From: Demequina sp. NBRC 110051
Lineage (GTDB): Bacteria; Actinomycetota; Actinomycetes; Actinomycetales; Demequinaceae
Reading direction: 5' to 3'
DNA length: 64,000 bases
Assembly (NCBI RefSeq): GCF_002090055.1
Contig: NZ_BBRH01000007.1
Location: forward strand, 124,001-188,000
Made by a program: the position numbers and the translations under genes. Below, piece by piece: positions 1 to 7,591 of this stretch. Position 1 is the stretch's first letter, and each line of letters opens with the position of its first letter. The notes under the pieces are model-generated. The model was not told the DNA's origin and made no database searches. It saw nothing but the letters and a program-made list of their open reading frames with translations.

Positions 1-280
1 CGAGGGCGGCATCGGTTCGGTGGCGACGGTCATCGGGGCCCGCGCGACGGTGCGGGTGGCCGTCGTCCTTTACGTGGCGGCGTCGGCGCTGCTGCTGTTC
101 CTGCCCTGGCCGTCCGTCCTGGCGGCAGTGCTGCCACTTCCATATGTCGTCTCGACGGCGCGGTTCTGGAACGTCACGGACGCCACGTGCGAGGACGCCA
201 ACCGCGGCTGGCGCACCTTCCTGTGGCTCAACCAGCCCGTCGGCTTTGTCGTGACGATGCTGCTGATCCTCGCGTGGTGA
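1..280 (+). CDS. C-terminal part of a UbiA-family prenyltransferase (5' end outside window)
   Basis: The reading frame is open to the left edge, so only about the last 92 residues are visible. They contain two hydrophobic segments (roughly LYVAASALLLFLPW and a C-terminal VGFVVTMLLILAW) and a preceding GARATVRV stretch that resembles the G-R-T segment before a membrane helix in the C-terminal half of UbiA prenyltransferases. That family attaches polyprenyl chains to aromatic or isoprenoid acceptors inside the membrane. The catalytic Asp-rich motifs would lie upstream and cannot be checked, so the family call rests on the tail only. A strong hairpin follows 20 bases after the stop. Confidence 0.5.
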   Translation, partial: EGGIGSVATVIGARATVRVAVVLYVAASALLLFLPWPSVLAAVLPLPYVVSTARFWNVTDATCEDANRGWRTFLWLNQPVGFVVTMLLILAW

Positions 281-300
281 ACCCCTCGGCACGACGCGCG

Positions 301-332
301 TGAGGCCGGGCACGCGCACGCGCCCGGCCTCA
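301..332. terminator. Bidirectional hairpin between convergent genes
   Basis: TGAGGCCGGGC (301-311) and GCCCGGCCTCA (322-332) form an 11-bp perfect GC-rich stem with a 10-base loop. It sits between the converging ends of the prenyltransferase and the beta-glucosidase, where it can stop transcription from both sides. Confidence 0.7.
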
Positions 333-339
333 CGGATCC

Positions 340-1590
340 TTACACGGTGACGGCTACCTCGCGCCGCGCCCTCACCGCTGCGGCGTAGGCCGCGGCGCTG
401 GGCTTGGCGGTCCGCTCGCCTGTCTCGCGATCCACGGAATGCAGGCCCAACTGGAAGCGGTATCCGAAGATCCACTCGAAGTTGTCCATGAGCGTCCAGT
501 GGAAGTAGCCCAGCACAGGCACACCATCCGCCCTGGCCTCATCGAGGCCCGCGAGGGACGGCTCAATGAAGGCCTCCCGGAGCGTGTCATCCTCGGTGGC
601 GATGCCGTGCTCCGAGACGATGATGGGCAGGTCCGTGAGGGCGTGGACGTAGCGCACCGACTCCCCCAGGGATGCGGGCTCCACGGCCGTTCCCATCTGA
701 TTGGTGATTTCCGACTCTCCGTGCACCAGGCCCTGAGCGTCGTGTCCCAGCCGTTCGTAGTTTTGGACGCCGATGAAGTCGTCGCCCTGAACCGTGTCGG
801 TCCACTTCGCGTAGCAGGCCTCACGCTTGCGGTCTCGCAGCACGGCGCCTTCGGCATCGAGCGCAACGTCGTCGATGACCGCGAGCGACAGGCCCACGGG
901 GACGCCGGGGGCCACCGCACGCACGGCCTCGCGCGCCAAGCGGTGGCCACGGTCGAGCCCCGCCTCGATGGCCTCGAGCTCCTCGGGGACCACCACGTTC
1001 GCTGCCCGGAACCGCTCCACGCCGGCGGCCTGAGAGGCGGCAACCAAGGTCTGTCGCTGCATCTCGATGACCGGTTCGGGAAGCCCGCCCCAGATCAGGG
1101 TCGCCGGGAGGTTGGGCTCGTTCAGCGTGACCACCAAGGAGGTGCGGTCGCCGATGCGTGCCATCACGCGAGCGGCGTGCTCCGCGAAGCGCTCGGCGGC
1201 ATCGGGTGCGAGCCACCCGCCACGTGCCCCGAACCACTGGGGGGCGGTGAAGTGACCCAGGGTCACCGCGGGCGCGATCCCGCGTTCCAGGCACCCGTCG
1301 ACCATGCTGTCGTAATGGTCCAGGCCCTCGGTGAGGATCTCCCCCTGGACGGGCTCGATCCGGCTCCACTCGACGGAGAACCGGTAGGCGTTGAGGCCCA
1401 TGGCGGCGACCAGGTCGAGGTCGTCCGCCCAGCGCTCCCAGCTGCGGCAGGCCGCGCCGCTGGGCTCGGCGAAGACCGTCGGTGAGACGTTCTCGAGGAA
1501 CGAGGTGTCACTGGTCGTGTCACCACCGTCGATCTGGTGACCCGCGGTGGAGACGCCCCACAGGAACGACGCGGGAAGGGACAGAGACAT
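340..1590 (-). CDS. Glycoside hydrolase family 1 beta-glucosidase
   Basis: A 416-residue GH1 enzyme that would hydrolyse beta-glucosides or other short beta-linked sugars in the cytoplasm. The N-terminal LPASFLWGVSTAGHQIDGG is the GH1 signature; the acid/base glutamate lies in TLNEPN (middle) and the nucleophile in IIVSEHG, and the C-terminal WTLMDNFEW is also typical. Length is a little shorter than the usual 440-480. The ATG at 1590 was chosen because it is preceded by AAGGAG at good spacing and begins the conserved MSLSLPASFLWG; the frame is open further upstream, but that part is a shadow of the transporter gene. It lies 17 bases after the MFS gene and is co-transcribed with it, which suggests import and cleavage of the same glycoside. 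Confidence 0.93.
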   Translation of the reverse strand: MSLSLPASFLWGVSTAGHQIDGGDTTSDTSFLENVSPTVFAEPSGAACRSWERWADDLDLVAAMGLNAYRFSVEWSRIEPVQGEILTEGLDHYDSMVDGCLERGIAPAVTLGHFTAPQWFGARGGWLAPDAAERFAEHAARVMARIGDRTSLVVTLNEPNLPATLIWGGLPEPVIEMQRQTLVAASQAAGVERFRAANVVVPEELEAIEAGLDRGHRLAREAVRAVAPGVPVGLSLAVIDDVALDAEGAVLRDRKREACYAKWTDTVQGDDFIGVQNYERLGHDAQGLVHGESEITNQMGTAVEPASLGESVRYVHALTDLPIIVSEHGIATEDDTLREAFIEPSLAGLDEARADGVPVLGYFHWTLMDNFEWIFGYRFQLGLHSVDRETGERTAKPSAAAYAAAVRARREVAVTV

Positions 1591-1607
1591 GGAGGGCTCC
1601 TTGGAGG

Positions 1608-2888
1608 TCAGCGGACGTTGCGGATGGGGAGGATCGCGAGCGCGCCGAGCACAGCTGCGACGGCTCCGATTCCGAACAGAAGCGTGAAGTTCGCACCGCC
1701 TGCGACCACGCCGATGGCGAGGACGGTCGGCGCGATCGCGGGCACCAGGATGGTGGGCAGCGTGTTCGCGAGGTTCATGATGCCGAGGTCCTTGCCGGGG
1801 TTCTCGGCGTCGGGAAGCACCTCGGTGACGAGGGCGAAGTCGACCGCGAGGTACACGCCCTGGCCGATGCCCATGACCAGCACCGCCACGAGGAACTCGT
1901 TGTAGGTGGCCGCCGAGGCGACGAGCCACAGGCCCAGGGCGAACACGCCAGCCGAGGCGATCACGAAGGGCTTGCGACGGCCGATGCGGTCCGAAACCCT
2001 AGTGGCGATCGGGGCGATGAGCATGGAAGCACCGGTGAGGAGCAGCGTGGCGAGGAAGACCTTGCCGGCCACCTCGGCGGGGTCCACGTGGTGCACCATG
2101 ATGAGGTAAAACGCCTGGTAAGCGTTCACTGCCGCGACGCCAAGGAAGATTAAGATGCGGCTCACCCATGCCCACGCGAAGCTGGGGGCCTTCAGCGGGT
2201 TAACCCAGAAGGTCGCGAGCAGGTCACGAATGACGAAGTCGGGACGGTGCTCCTTCGCGAGGGGAGCGTCCTTGACGCCGAAGGCGATCGCGAAGCTGCC
2301 GAGGATTCCGAGCAGGCCGGGCCCCAGGATCATCAGCGAGAGGTTCGGCTCGAAAAGCTGAGCGACGAACAGACCGACCAGGGCACCGACGGGTGTGCCG
2401 AGGCCCACGATGGCGGAGGCAATGCCGCGCTGGGCCGCGGGGATCTGGTCCGGCACCATCGCGCCGGCCGTCACGACCGTGCACACGAAGGACAGGCACA
2501 GCAGCGTGTAGGCCACCGTGAGCATGAGCGTGCTCGAGGCGATGAGCAGGGCGCCCGTACCGAGAATGCCCAGCACACCGCCGGCGATGAGGTAGGGACG
2601 GCGACGACCGAGCGGGCCCGTGGTCCTGTCGCTGATGCGACCGATGAGCGGGAAGCCGATCAGTGTGAAGACACCGCCAACCGCCACCGCAGTGGAGAGG
2701 ATCGTGGTGGCGTTGGCGGCGTCGATCTCGGTGGCTTTCAGCGCACCGGTGACGATGCCCGATGCCATGAGTGCCGCGTTGACGCCGAAGATGGACAGCG
2801 CGAGCAGCAGGTGAAGGCGGCGGAAGTTACCCGTGGTGGAACCGTCCGCTGTAGAACCAGCGGGATTGACGGTCGAAGTGGTCGACAT
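1608..2888 (-). CDS. MFS sugar transporter
   Basis: A 426-residue, 12-helix major facilitator. The loop between helices 2 and 3 reads GRISDRTTGPLGRRRPY, a form of the MFS signature common in sugar and glycoside:cation symporters such as the SUC/GPH-like group. The second half repeats it as TRVSDRIGRRKPF. AAGGAG sits 5 bases before the ATG. It is the first gene of a two-gene operon with the GH1 beta-glucosidase and is divergent from an IclR regulator, so a beta-glucoside or related oligosaccharide is the most likely substrate. The exact sugar cannot be read from the sequence. Confidence 0.88.
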   Translation of the reverse strand: MSTTSTVNPAGSTADGSTTGNFRRLHLLLALSIFGVNAALMASGIVTGALKATEIDAANATTILSTAVAVGGVFTLIGFPLIGRISDRTTGPLGRRRPYLIAGGVLGILGTGALLIASSTLMLTVAYTLLCLSFVCTVVTAGAMVPDQIPAAQRGIASAIVGLGTPVGALVGLFVAQLFEPNLSLMILGPGLLGILGSFAIAFGVKDAPLAKEHRPDFVIRDLLATFWVNPLKAPSFAWAWVSRILIFLGVAAVNAYQAFYLIMVHHVDPAEVAGKVFLATLLLTGASMLIAPIATRVSDRIGRRKPFVIASAGVFALGLWLVASAATYNEFLVAVLVMGIGQGVYLAVDFALVTEVLPDAENPGKDLGIMNLANTLPTILVPAIAPTVLAIGVVAGGANFTLLFGIGAVAAVLGALAILPIRNVR

Positions 2889-2985
2889 AGCGACTCCTTT
2901 GTCGAAGCAATGCGATGTGGAAAGGTGCGGACCCGAGATCCGACCTCTCCGAGTTTCCGAGCGCTAGCGGCGGCGTCCAACTAGT

Positions 2986-3002
2986 GTTTCAATCATTGGA
3001 AC
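2986..3002. promoter_or_regulatory. Candidate IclR operator
   Basis: GTTTCAATCATTGGAAC is a 17-base near-palindrome (GTTxCAAT-C-ATTGxAAC) in the 131-base divergent region between the MFS gene and the IclR gene. It overlaps a TAGTGT -10-like hexamer at 2982-2987 and lies directly before the regulator's ribosome-binding site. IclR proteins typically bind such GTTTC/GAAAC palindromes, so it is the likely site for autoregulation and control of the sugar operon. Confidence 0.6.
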
Positions 3003-3019
3003 CGAGTGAAGGAATCCCG

Positions 3020-3832
3020 TTGGAGGAGCAACCACGCAGAGGAGGGCGCCCCGCCCAGGGCGAGCCCGTCCTTGAGCGCGCCGTGCGCGTCCTCGCCGCG
3101 TTCGACGACAACCATCGCCACCTCGGCCTCCAGGCCCTCGCCGAGCGCGCATCGCTTCCCAAGAGCACGGCAAGCCGGCTGGCCTCGACCATGGTGAGTC
3201 TCGGCCTGCTCGAACGCGGAGACGATGGTCTCTTCGGTATCGGGCTGCGCCTGTGGGAGCTGGGTTCCCTCGCCGAGAGTACGGTGTCGCTGCGCACCGC
3301 CCTCGCCCCGATCCTCGATGACCTCGTCTCCGTGACGCACCACCACGTCCAGGTGCTGGTACGCGACGGGGAAAACGGCGTGGTGCTCGACCGCCGCGAC
3401 GGCCGCTCACCGTTGCCGGTGTTCTATCACGTCGGCGGCCACGTTCCGCTGGCTGCCACCGCGGCCGGGCGCGTCCTGCTTGCGGCGGCGCCGAACGACC
3501 TCGTGCAAGAGATGCTCGCGCGCGGAGACTACGGGTGGCCCACCTTTGAGTGTCCGCGCCCGAGCGCCACCGACATGACGCAGATCCTCACTGATGTGCG
3601 CGCCACCGATGTCGCCGTGGTGCGGCGCCCGACGTCGCCCGTCGTGTCCGTGGGCGTCCCCGTCCGCAATCACCGGAGTGCCACGGTCGCGGCCATCGGC
3701 CTCCTGATGCCGGCGAAGGATGTGCCCGACGCCTCGGCACTGATGCCCCTCCTGCAGGCGACCGGCCGCGCTGCGACGCGGGCGATCCGCATTCGCCTCG
3801 CCCGCGAGGTCCCCGACTGGTCGTACGACTGA
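3020..3832 (+). CDS. IclR-family transcriptional regulator
   Basis: A 270-residue regulator with an N-terminal winged helix-turn-helix (LERAVRVLAAFDDNHRHLGL to LASTMVSLGLLERG, about residues 17-75) and a C-terminal IclR effector domain (about 85-260, including AAGRVLLAA and SVGVPVRN). IclR proteins regulate carbon catabolism in response to a small ligand. The TTG at 3020 was chosen because GAAGGA lies 7 bases upstream; the frame is open for another 35 codons upstream, but that stretch has no domain and includes the operator. It is divergent from the MFS/beta-glucosidase operon, its likely target. Confidence 0.9.
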   Translation: MEEQPRRGGRPAQGEPVLERAVRVLAAFDDNHRHLGLQALAERASLPKSTASRLASTMVSLGLLERGDDGLFGIGLRLWELGSLAESTVSLRTALAPILDDLVSVTHHHVQVLVRDGENGVVLDRRDGRSPLPVFYHVGGHVPLAATAAGRVLLAAAPNDLVQEMLARGDYGWPTFECPRPSATDMTQILTDVRATDVAVVRRPTSPVVSVGVPVRNHRSATVAAIGLLMPAKDVPDASALMPLLQATGRAATRAIRIRLAREVPDWSYD

Positions 3833-3877
3833 GCGACGACCGCCGCGCTCCTACGAGCCTCGCCGATAGTCAGTCCG

Positions 3878-4504
3878 CTACTTATTCACGAGGGGCGAGA
3901 GTCCTGCGGACCGTCCTTCGGCATCGGGCAGGCCACACACCTCGAGCCAGTTCGCCAACAGGCGATGCCCACCCTCGGTGAGCACGGACTCGGGGTGGAA
4001 CTGCACGCCGTGTAGCGGCAGGTCGCGGTGCTTGAGCCCCATGATGATGCCGTTGTCCGTGCGAGCGGTCACCTCGAGCTCGTCGGGAACCGTGTCGACC
4101 TCCACGGCGAGCGAGTGATAGCGCGTCGCGGTAAATGGCGACGGCAGACCCACCAGGACCGACCCGCCTTCGTGCGTCACGGCCGAGGTCTTGCCGTGCA
4201 TGAGCTCGGGCGCGTGGCTGACCACGCCGCCGTAGACCTCCGCGAGTGCCTGGTGGCCCAGGCAGATGCCGAGCATAGGCGTGCCGGTCCGCGCGCAATC
4301 ACGAATGACGTCGTTGGAGGCGCCGGCCTCGGCGGGCGTTCCTGGGCCGGGGGAGACCAGCACGCCGTCATATTCCTCGAGAGGTCCGGCATCGGCCACC
4401 GCGTCGTTGCGCACCACCACGGTTTCGGCACCCATCTGACGCAGGTACCCCACGATCGTGTAGACGAAGGAGTCGTAGTTGTCGATCACCAAAATGCGCG
4501 TCAC
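3878..4504 (-). CDS. pabA: Glutamine amidotransferase, anthranilate/aminodeoxychorismate synthase component II
   Basis: A 208-residue class I glutamine amidotransferase. It starts with the TrpG/PabA hallmark RILVIDNYDSFVYTIVGYL; the catalytic triad is Cys81 in GICLGHQ and His170/Glu172 in VQFHPES. It would supply ammonia from glutamine to a chorismate-using synthase for folate or tryptophan. No component I is in the window, so PabA versus TrpG cannot be separated by sequence; the position beside sortase and crgA is the usual place for this stand-alone copy in actinobacteria. The GTG at 4504 follows GAGGAGG with 7-base spacing and overlaps the stop of the upstream small membrane gene (GTGA). 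Confidence 0.9.
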   Translation of the reverse strand: MTRILVIDNYDSFVYTIVGYLRQMGAETVVVRNDAVADAGPLEEYDGVLVSPGPGTPAEAGASNDVIRDCARTGTPMLGICLGHQALAEVYGGVVSHAPELMHGKTSAVTHEGGSVLVGLPSPFTATRYHSLAVEVDTVPDELEVTARTDNGIIMGLKHRDLPLHGVQFHPESVLTEGGHRLLANWLEVCGLPDAEGRSAGLSPLVNK

Positions 4505-4671
4505 GATCCCGCCTCCTCGAGCGTGGGGTCGGAGACCGGCACGATGGTGGAGACCCACGGGAAGACGAACTCGAACAACACGAGCACGGCCGCGACAATC
4601 ACTACCAGCAGCAACAGCACCTTAAGGGCCACGGGCCCGGGGATGCGGCTCCACATCCATGTCGAGATCAT
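4501..4671 (-). CDS. Small single-pass membrane protein (56 aa)
   Basis: A 56-residue protein with one strong transmembrane segment (ALKVLLLLVVIVAAVLVLFE, residues 15-34), a short basic N-terminus and an acidic tail. The function is not known. It is tightly wired into an operon: its ATG overlaps the sortase stop (ATGA) and its TGA overlaps the amidotransferase start (GTGA), so all three are probably translationally coupled. Similar tiny membrane genes are often found between a class E sortase and pabA/trpG in Micrococcales, but I know of no assigned role. Confidence 0.78.
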   Translation of the reverse strand: MISTWMWSRIPGPVALKVLLLLVVIVAAVLVLFEFVFPWVSTIVPVSDPTLEEAGS

Positions 4672-5489
4672 GCGGGCACCTCCGTCAGTTCGCTCGGGAC
4701 CCCGTGACCGGTGGGCGCCCAATACTTGAGTTCGCTGTACACAATCCAGCGCTCGGCGGCCGAGTACAACGGGTGGCACGTGGTCAGCGTCATGAACCGC
4801 CCGGTCGCGCCCGCGCCGGGTCGATTGGGAGTGGGAGCGATGACCTCGATCGCGGTGGGATCGACGATCTCCCAGCCGGTGACCTCGTAGACCGCCCAGA
4901 TTCCCTCGGTCTGGACGATCAGCGCATCGCCCTCGTGAAGCTCATCGACCCGGTTAAACGGCTTGCCGTAGGTGGTGCGGTGGCCGGAGATCGCGAAGTT
5001 GCCCAACTCCCCGGGCAGCGCGCTGCCCTCGTAGTGGCCGATGCCCAAGGGGTCCAGCACGTCCGCGCGGGTCGATCCCTCTGAGATAGGCCTGACGTAG
5101 TCGTCGCCCCAGCGCGGCACCATCATGGTGGCGAACGTCTCGGTGAACTCGGGATACGCCATCTCGGGCGGATCCTCGTCGGTCACCTTGAGGTCATCGG
5201 GAATGGTGTCGACGCTCGACGTGGCCACGTCGCCCTCGATCACCTCGGGCTCAGCCCAGGCAAGCTCCTCGACGATTTCGCGCTGCGCCCTGTCGCCCTG
5301 AACGTCCGTGTAGAACAGCTCCCACACCACGTACAGACCCAGTAGCACTCCGGCGAGGACCAGCAACTCACCGATCACGCCGAGGACGGTGATGCGGGGA
5401 CGCGGCCGCGCGTGAACCGGACCGTGGTCCGCGTGGTTGCCGCCGTCGGGGGCGGAGGGGGAGGCCTCGACTCCGGGGAAAGCGCTCAT
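4668..5489 (-). CDS. Class E sortase
   Basis: A 273-residue membrane-anchored transpeptidase. A proline/histidine-rich cytoplasmic N-terminus is followed by one transmembrane helix (VLGVIGELLVLAGVLLGLYV, about 34-53) and an extracytoplasmic sortase beta-barrel. The catalytic residues are visible: His170 in ISGHRTTYG, Cys238 in TLTTC and Arg247 in ERWIVY. Class E enzymes anchor surface proteins to peptidoglycan in actinobacteria, usually with LAXTG-type signals; no such substrate is encoded nearby. It is the first gene of the sortase, small membrane protein, pabA operon. Confidence 0.92.
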   Translation of the reverse strand: MSAFPGVEASPSAPDGGNHADHGPVHARPRPRITVLGVIGELLVLAGVLLGLYVVWELFYTDVQGDRAQREIVEELAWAEPEVIEGDVATSSVDTIPDDLKVTDEDPPEMAYPEFTETFATMMVPRWGDDYVRPISEGSTRADVLDPLGIGHYEGSALPGELGNFAISGHRTTYGKPFNRVDELHEGDALIVQTEGIWAVYEVTGWEIVDPTAIEVIAPTPNRPGAGATGRFMTLTTCHPLYSAAERWIVYSELKYWAPTGHGVPSELTEVPA

Positions 5490-5617
5490 GATGCGACAAG
5501 ACTACGTGACGGCGGCCACGCTCCAGAAGGCCCTTCTGTGCCGTTCACGCGTGCGTAGGTACCCTAGTCCTCAGCATTGCCCGGCATCCGGGCCCCTACG
5601 ACTCACGGAGATCAAGC

Positions 5618-5863
5618 GTGGCCGTCTCGAAGAAGCGCGACAAGAACGTCTACAAGGCACCCAGGAACCTGGGCAAGGCCGATGGCGAGAACCCCAAGTG
5701 GCTCATCCCCACCGCCGTCACGCTGCTGGTGCTCGGTCCGGCGTGGATCGTCGTGTACTACATCACGCGCGCCAACTACCCGCTGCCCATCGGCGACTGG
5801 AACCTCGTCGTGGGCTTCGCGTTCATGGCCGCCGCCATGGCGCTCTTCACCCGCTGGAAGTAA
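5618..5863 (+). CDS. crgA: Cell division protein CrgA
   Basis: An 81-residue protein with two transmembrane helices (about 29-51 and 61-79) and a short basic N-terminus containing KKRDKNVYKAP. This is the CrgA layout: the Mycobacterium and Streptomyces homologues interact with FtsZ, FtsQ and penicillin-binding proteins and tune septum assembly. Start is GTG, preceded by ACGGAG. It is divergent from the sortase operon, the conserved actinobacterial arrangement near oriC. Confidence 0.94.
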   Translation: MAVSKKRDKNVYKAPRNLGKADGENPKWLIPTAVTLLVLGPAWIVVYYITRANYPLPIGDWNLVVGFAFMAAAMALFTRWK

Positions 5864-5872
5864 CACCTGCCA

Positions 5873-5898
5873 GGAGAACTACACCGGTGTAGTTCTCC
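5873..5898. repeat. 26-bp perfect palindrome after crgA
   Basis: GGAGAACTACACC (5873-5885) is followed without a spacer by its exact complement GGTGTAGTTCTCC (5886-5898). It begins 10 bases after the crgA stop. A stem without a loop is a poor terminator, so an operator for a dimeric repressor or a cruciform is as likely as termination. A partial echo (ATAACTACACGGTTGTTAT, 5921-5939) follows 22 bases later. Confidence 0.6.
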
Positions 5899-5935
5899 CC
5901 AGATGGGGACAACGGTGGGGATAACTACACGGTTG

Positions 5936-5964
5936 TTATTCACATCTCCACAGGGTTATCCACA
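5936..5964 (+). promoter_or_regulatory. Pair of DnaA boxes away from oriC
   Basis: TTATTCACA (5936-5944) and TTATCCACA (5956-5964) both fit the strict DnaA box TTATNCACA, in the same orientation and 20 bases apart. Weaker boxes surround them (CTGTCCACA at 6062-6070, GTGTCCACA at 6071-6079). The cluster lies in the 285-base crgA-rhomboid gap about 29 kb from the origin. Confidence 0.6.
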
Positions 5965-6022
5965 ACTCCGCGTGCGGACTATCCCCAACTGTCCACCGAT
6001 TCTCTCCACAACTGGTGCTGGT

Positions 6023-6096
6023 GTGACAGATGTGACGAATGTGAATACAGTTCTCGTCACACTGTCCACAGTGTCCACATCTGTGGGCCAAACCGA
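6023..6096. repeat. GTGA iterons plus the word GTGGGCCAAACCGA
   Basis: Three GTGA words start at 6023, 6032 and 6041, exactly 9 bases apart (GTGACAGAT, GTGACGAAT, GTGAATACA). They are followed by GTGGGCCAAACCGA at 6083-6096. The same two elements recur in the gene-free stretch at the right end of the window. No known function is recognised. Confidence 0.5.
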
Positions 6097-6148
6097 CCCG
6101 TTGGGGACAAGTGGGGGCTCTGCCAGGGCAAGCGGCGGCCAGCGCGCG

Positions 6149-6955
6149 CTACGAGCGCGAGGCGCGCGCCGCGGCCTCGCGGCGGTCCACGCCGCGGAAC
6201 ATCACCAGCATGGTGATCGCCCCCACGATGGCGCCGCCCAGGTGGCCCTGCCATGACAGGCCCGAGAAGATGCCCAGGCCGGGGACAAACTCCGCCAGCA
6301 GCGGTCCGCCGATGAAGATCGCGGCGATCACCAAGACCTGCGTGTAGGGCAGGTTGAGGCGCCTGAGCACAATGCCGTAGGCGGCGAGCAATCCAAAGAT
6401 CGCCCCCGAGGCACCCACCGCGGGGGTGCCCAGCAGCACGATGGCGAGGGAGCTGCCCAGCAGCGATGCCGCGTACAGGCCCAGGAAGCGCCACCGTCCC
6501 AGTGCCGGCTCGAGCGCCTGGCCCATTTGCCACAGCGCGAGCATGTTCATGCCAATATGCCACAGGCCCACGTGGGCGAAACCTGCGGTGACCCAGCGAT
6601 ACGGCTCGGTGCCGAGCTCGAAGATTCCGAACTGGTCGTTGGGGTACAAGCCCCACTGCGTGAGCCACTGCCCCTGGCCGATGACCAGGCCGTAAAGATA
6701 GGCGGCGACATTGAGGCCAATCAGCGCGTACGTCACGCGCGGCGGCCCGGCGGTCATCGTGAAGCCCAGCCGGGACCGGAGGGGGCGCGCCTGTGAGCGC
6801 GCCTCGTTCAGACAGTCAACACAGAGCACGCCCACGGGCGCCGGGCGCTGGCACTCGGGGCAGGCCGGCCGCTCGCATCGCTGGCATCGCACGTAGGCGA
6901 CGCGGTCGGGATGACGAGGGCAGGTCGGCGCGCCGGCACCCGCGGGTGTGCTCAA
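6149..6955 (-). CDS. Rhomboid-family intramembrane serine protease
   Basis: A 268-residue protein. Residues 12-50 hold a B-box-like zinc finger (CxxHxxxxxxxxCxxCxxxxCxxC pattern), then a rhomboid core of about six helices. The catalytic serine is in GASGAIFG and the catalytic histidine in WQGHLGG; HIGMNM carries the usual H-x3-N of helix 2. It would cleave transmembrane substrates within the bilayer. The start is TTG at 6955, just after the cyclophilin stop, with no clear Shine-Dalgarno, so coupling to ppiA is likely. A later ATG would remove the zinc finger. The pairing ppiA-rhomboid beside crgA is conserved in actinobacteria. Confidence 0.9.
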   Translation of the reverse strand: MSTPAGAGAPTCPRHPDRVAYVRCQRCERPACPECQRPAPVGVLCVDCLNEARSQARPLRSRLGFTMTAGPPRVTYALIGLNVAAYLYGLVIGQGQWLTQWGLYPNDQFGIFELGTEPYRWVTAGFAHVGLWHIGMNMLALWQMGQALEPALGRWRFLGLYAASLLGSSLAIVLLGTPAVGASGAIFGLLAAYGIVLRRLNLPYTQVLVIAAIFIGGPLLAEFVPGLGIFSGLSWQGHLGGAIVGAITMLVMFRGVDRREAAARASRS

Positions 6956-6959
6956 GGAG

Positions 6960-7499
6960 TTACTCGGAGATCGAGACGGACGTAATCATCACGTCCTCGA
7001 GCGGACGGTCGCGGCCGTCCGTGGGGGTCGTCGCGATGGCGTCGACGACGGCCTTGGACTCGTCGTCCGCAACCTTGCCGAAGATCGTGTGGCCCTGGTT
7101 AAGGTGCGGGGTTGCACCCACGGTGATGAAGAACTGCGAGCCATTGGTGCCGGCGGGCTGGCCCGTAATGGGGTTGCGGCGCTTGCCGGCGTTCGCCATC
7201 GCGAGCATGTAGGGCTCGGAGAACTGGTTGTTGGGGTGGATCTCGTCGTCGAAGGTGTAGCCAGGGCCACCGGTGCCGGTGCCCAGCGGGCAGCCGCCCT
7301 GGATCATGAAGCCCTCGATGACGCGGTGGAACACCAGGCCGTTGTAGAAGGGCTCGGTGCTCTTCTCGCCGGTCTGGGGGTTGGTCCACTCCTTCTCGCC
7401 GGTGGCGAGGCCCACGAAGTTCTTGACGGTCGCGGGGGCGTCGTTCGGCATGAGCTCGATACGGACAACACCAGCGGTGGTCTCAATAGTTGCGATCAT
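6960..7499 (-). CDS. ppiA: Peptidyl-prolyl cis-trans isomerase, cyclophilin type
   Basis: A 179-residue cytoplasmic cyclophilin that accelerates proline isomerisation in folding proteins. Diagnostic segments are TVKNFVGLATG, FHRVIEGFMIQGG (active-site Arg and Phe), the MANAGKRRN/GSQFFITVG segment and GHTIFGKV. The ATG at 7499 is chosen over one three codons upstream because GGAAGA lies 9 bases before it and only one base before the other. It is followed after 4 bases by the rhomboid gene. Confidence 0.95.
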   Translation of the reverse strand: MIATIETTAGVVRIELMPNDAPATVKNFVGLATGEKEWTNPQTGEKSTEPFYNGLVFHRVIEGFMIQGGCPLGTGTGGPGYTFDDEIHPNNQFSEPYMLAMANAGKRRNPITGQPAGTNGSQFFITVGATPHLNQGHTIFGKVADDESKAVVDAIATTPTDGRDRPLEDVMITSVSISE

Positions 7500-7591
7500 G
7501 CGGAACATTCTTCCACGGCTCTCGCGTTGGCACTGAGTAAATGCAAGGATGAAGGATCAGGACCGCCGGCACACGGACGAAAGGCATAACA

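Noticed and set aside
2915..3019. N-terminal extension of the IclR protein
   Set aside because: No ribosome-binding site at the upstream ATG, and the segment contains the operator; the TTG at 3020 has GAAGGA.
5864..6148. Second chromosomal origin in the crgA-rhomboid gap
   Set aside because: DnaA boxes are present, but there is no change in gene orientation around it and the dnaA-dnaN origin is nearby; titration or regulation is simpler.
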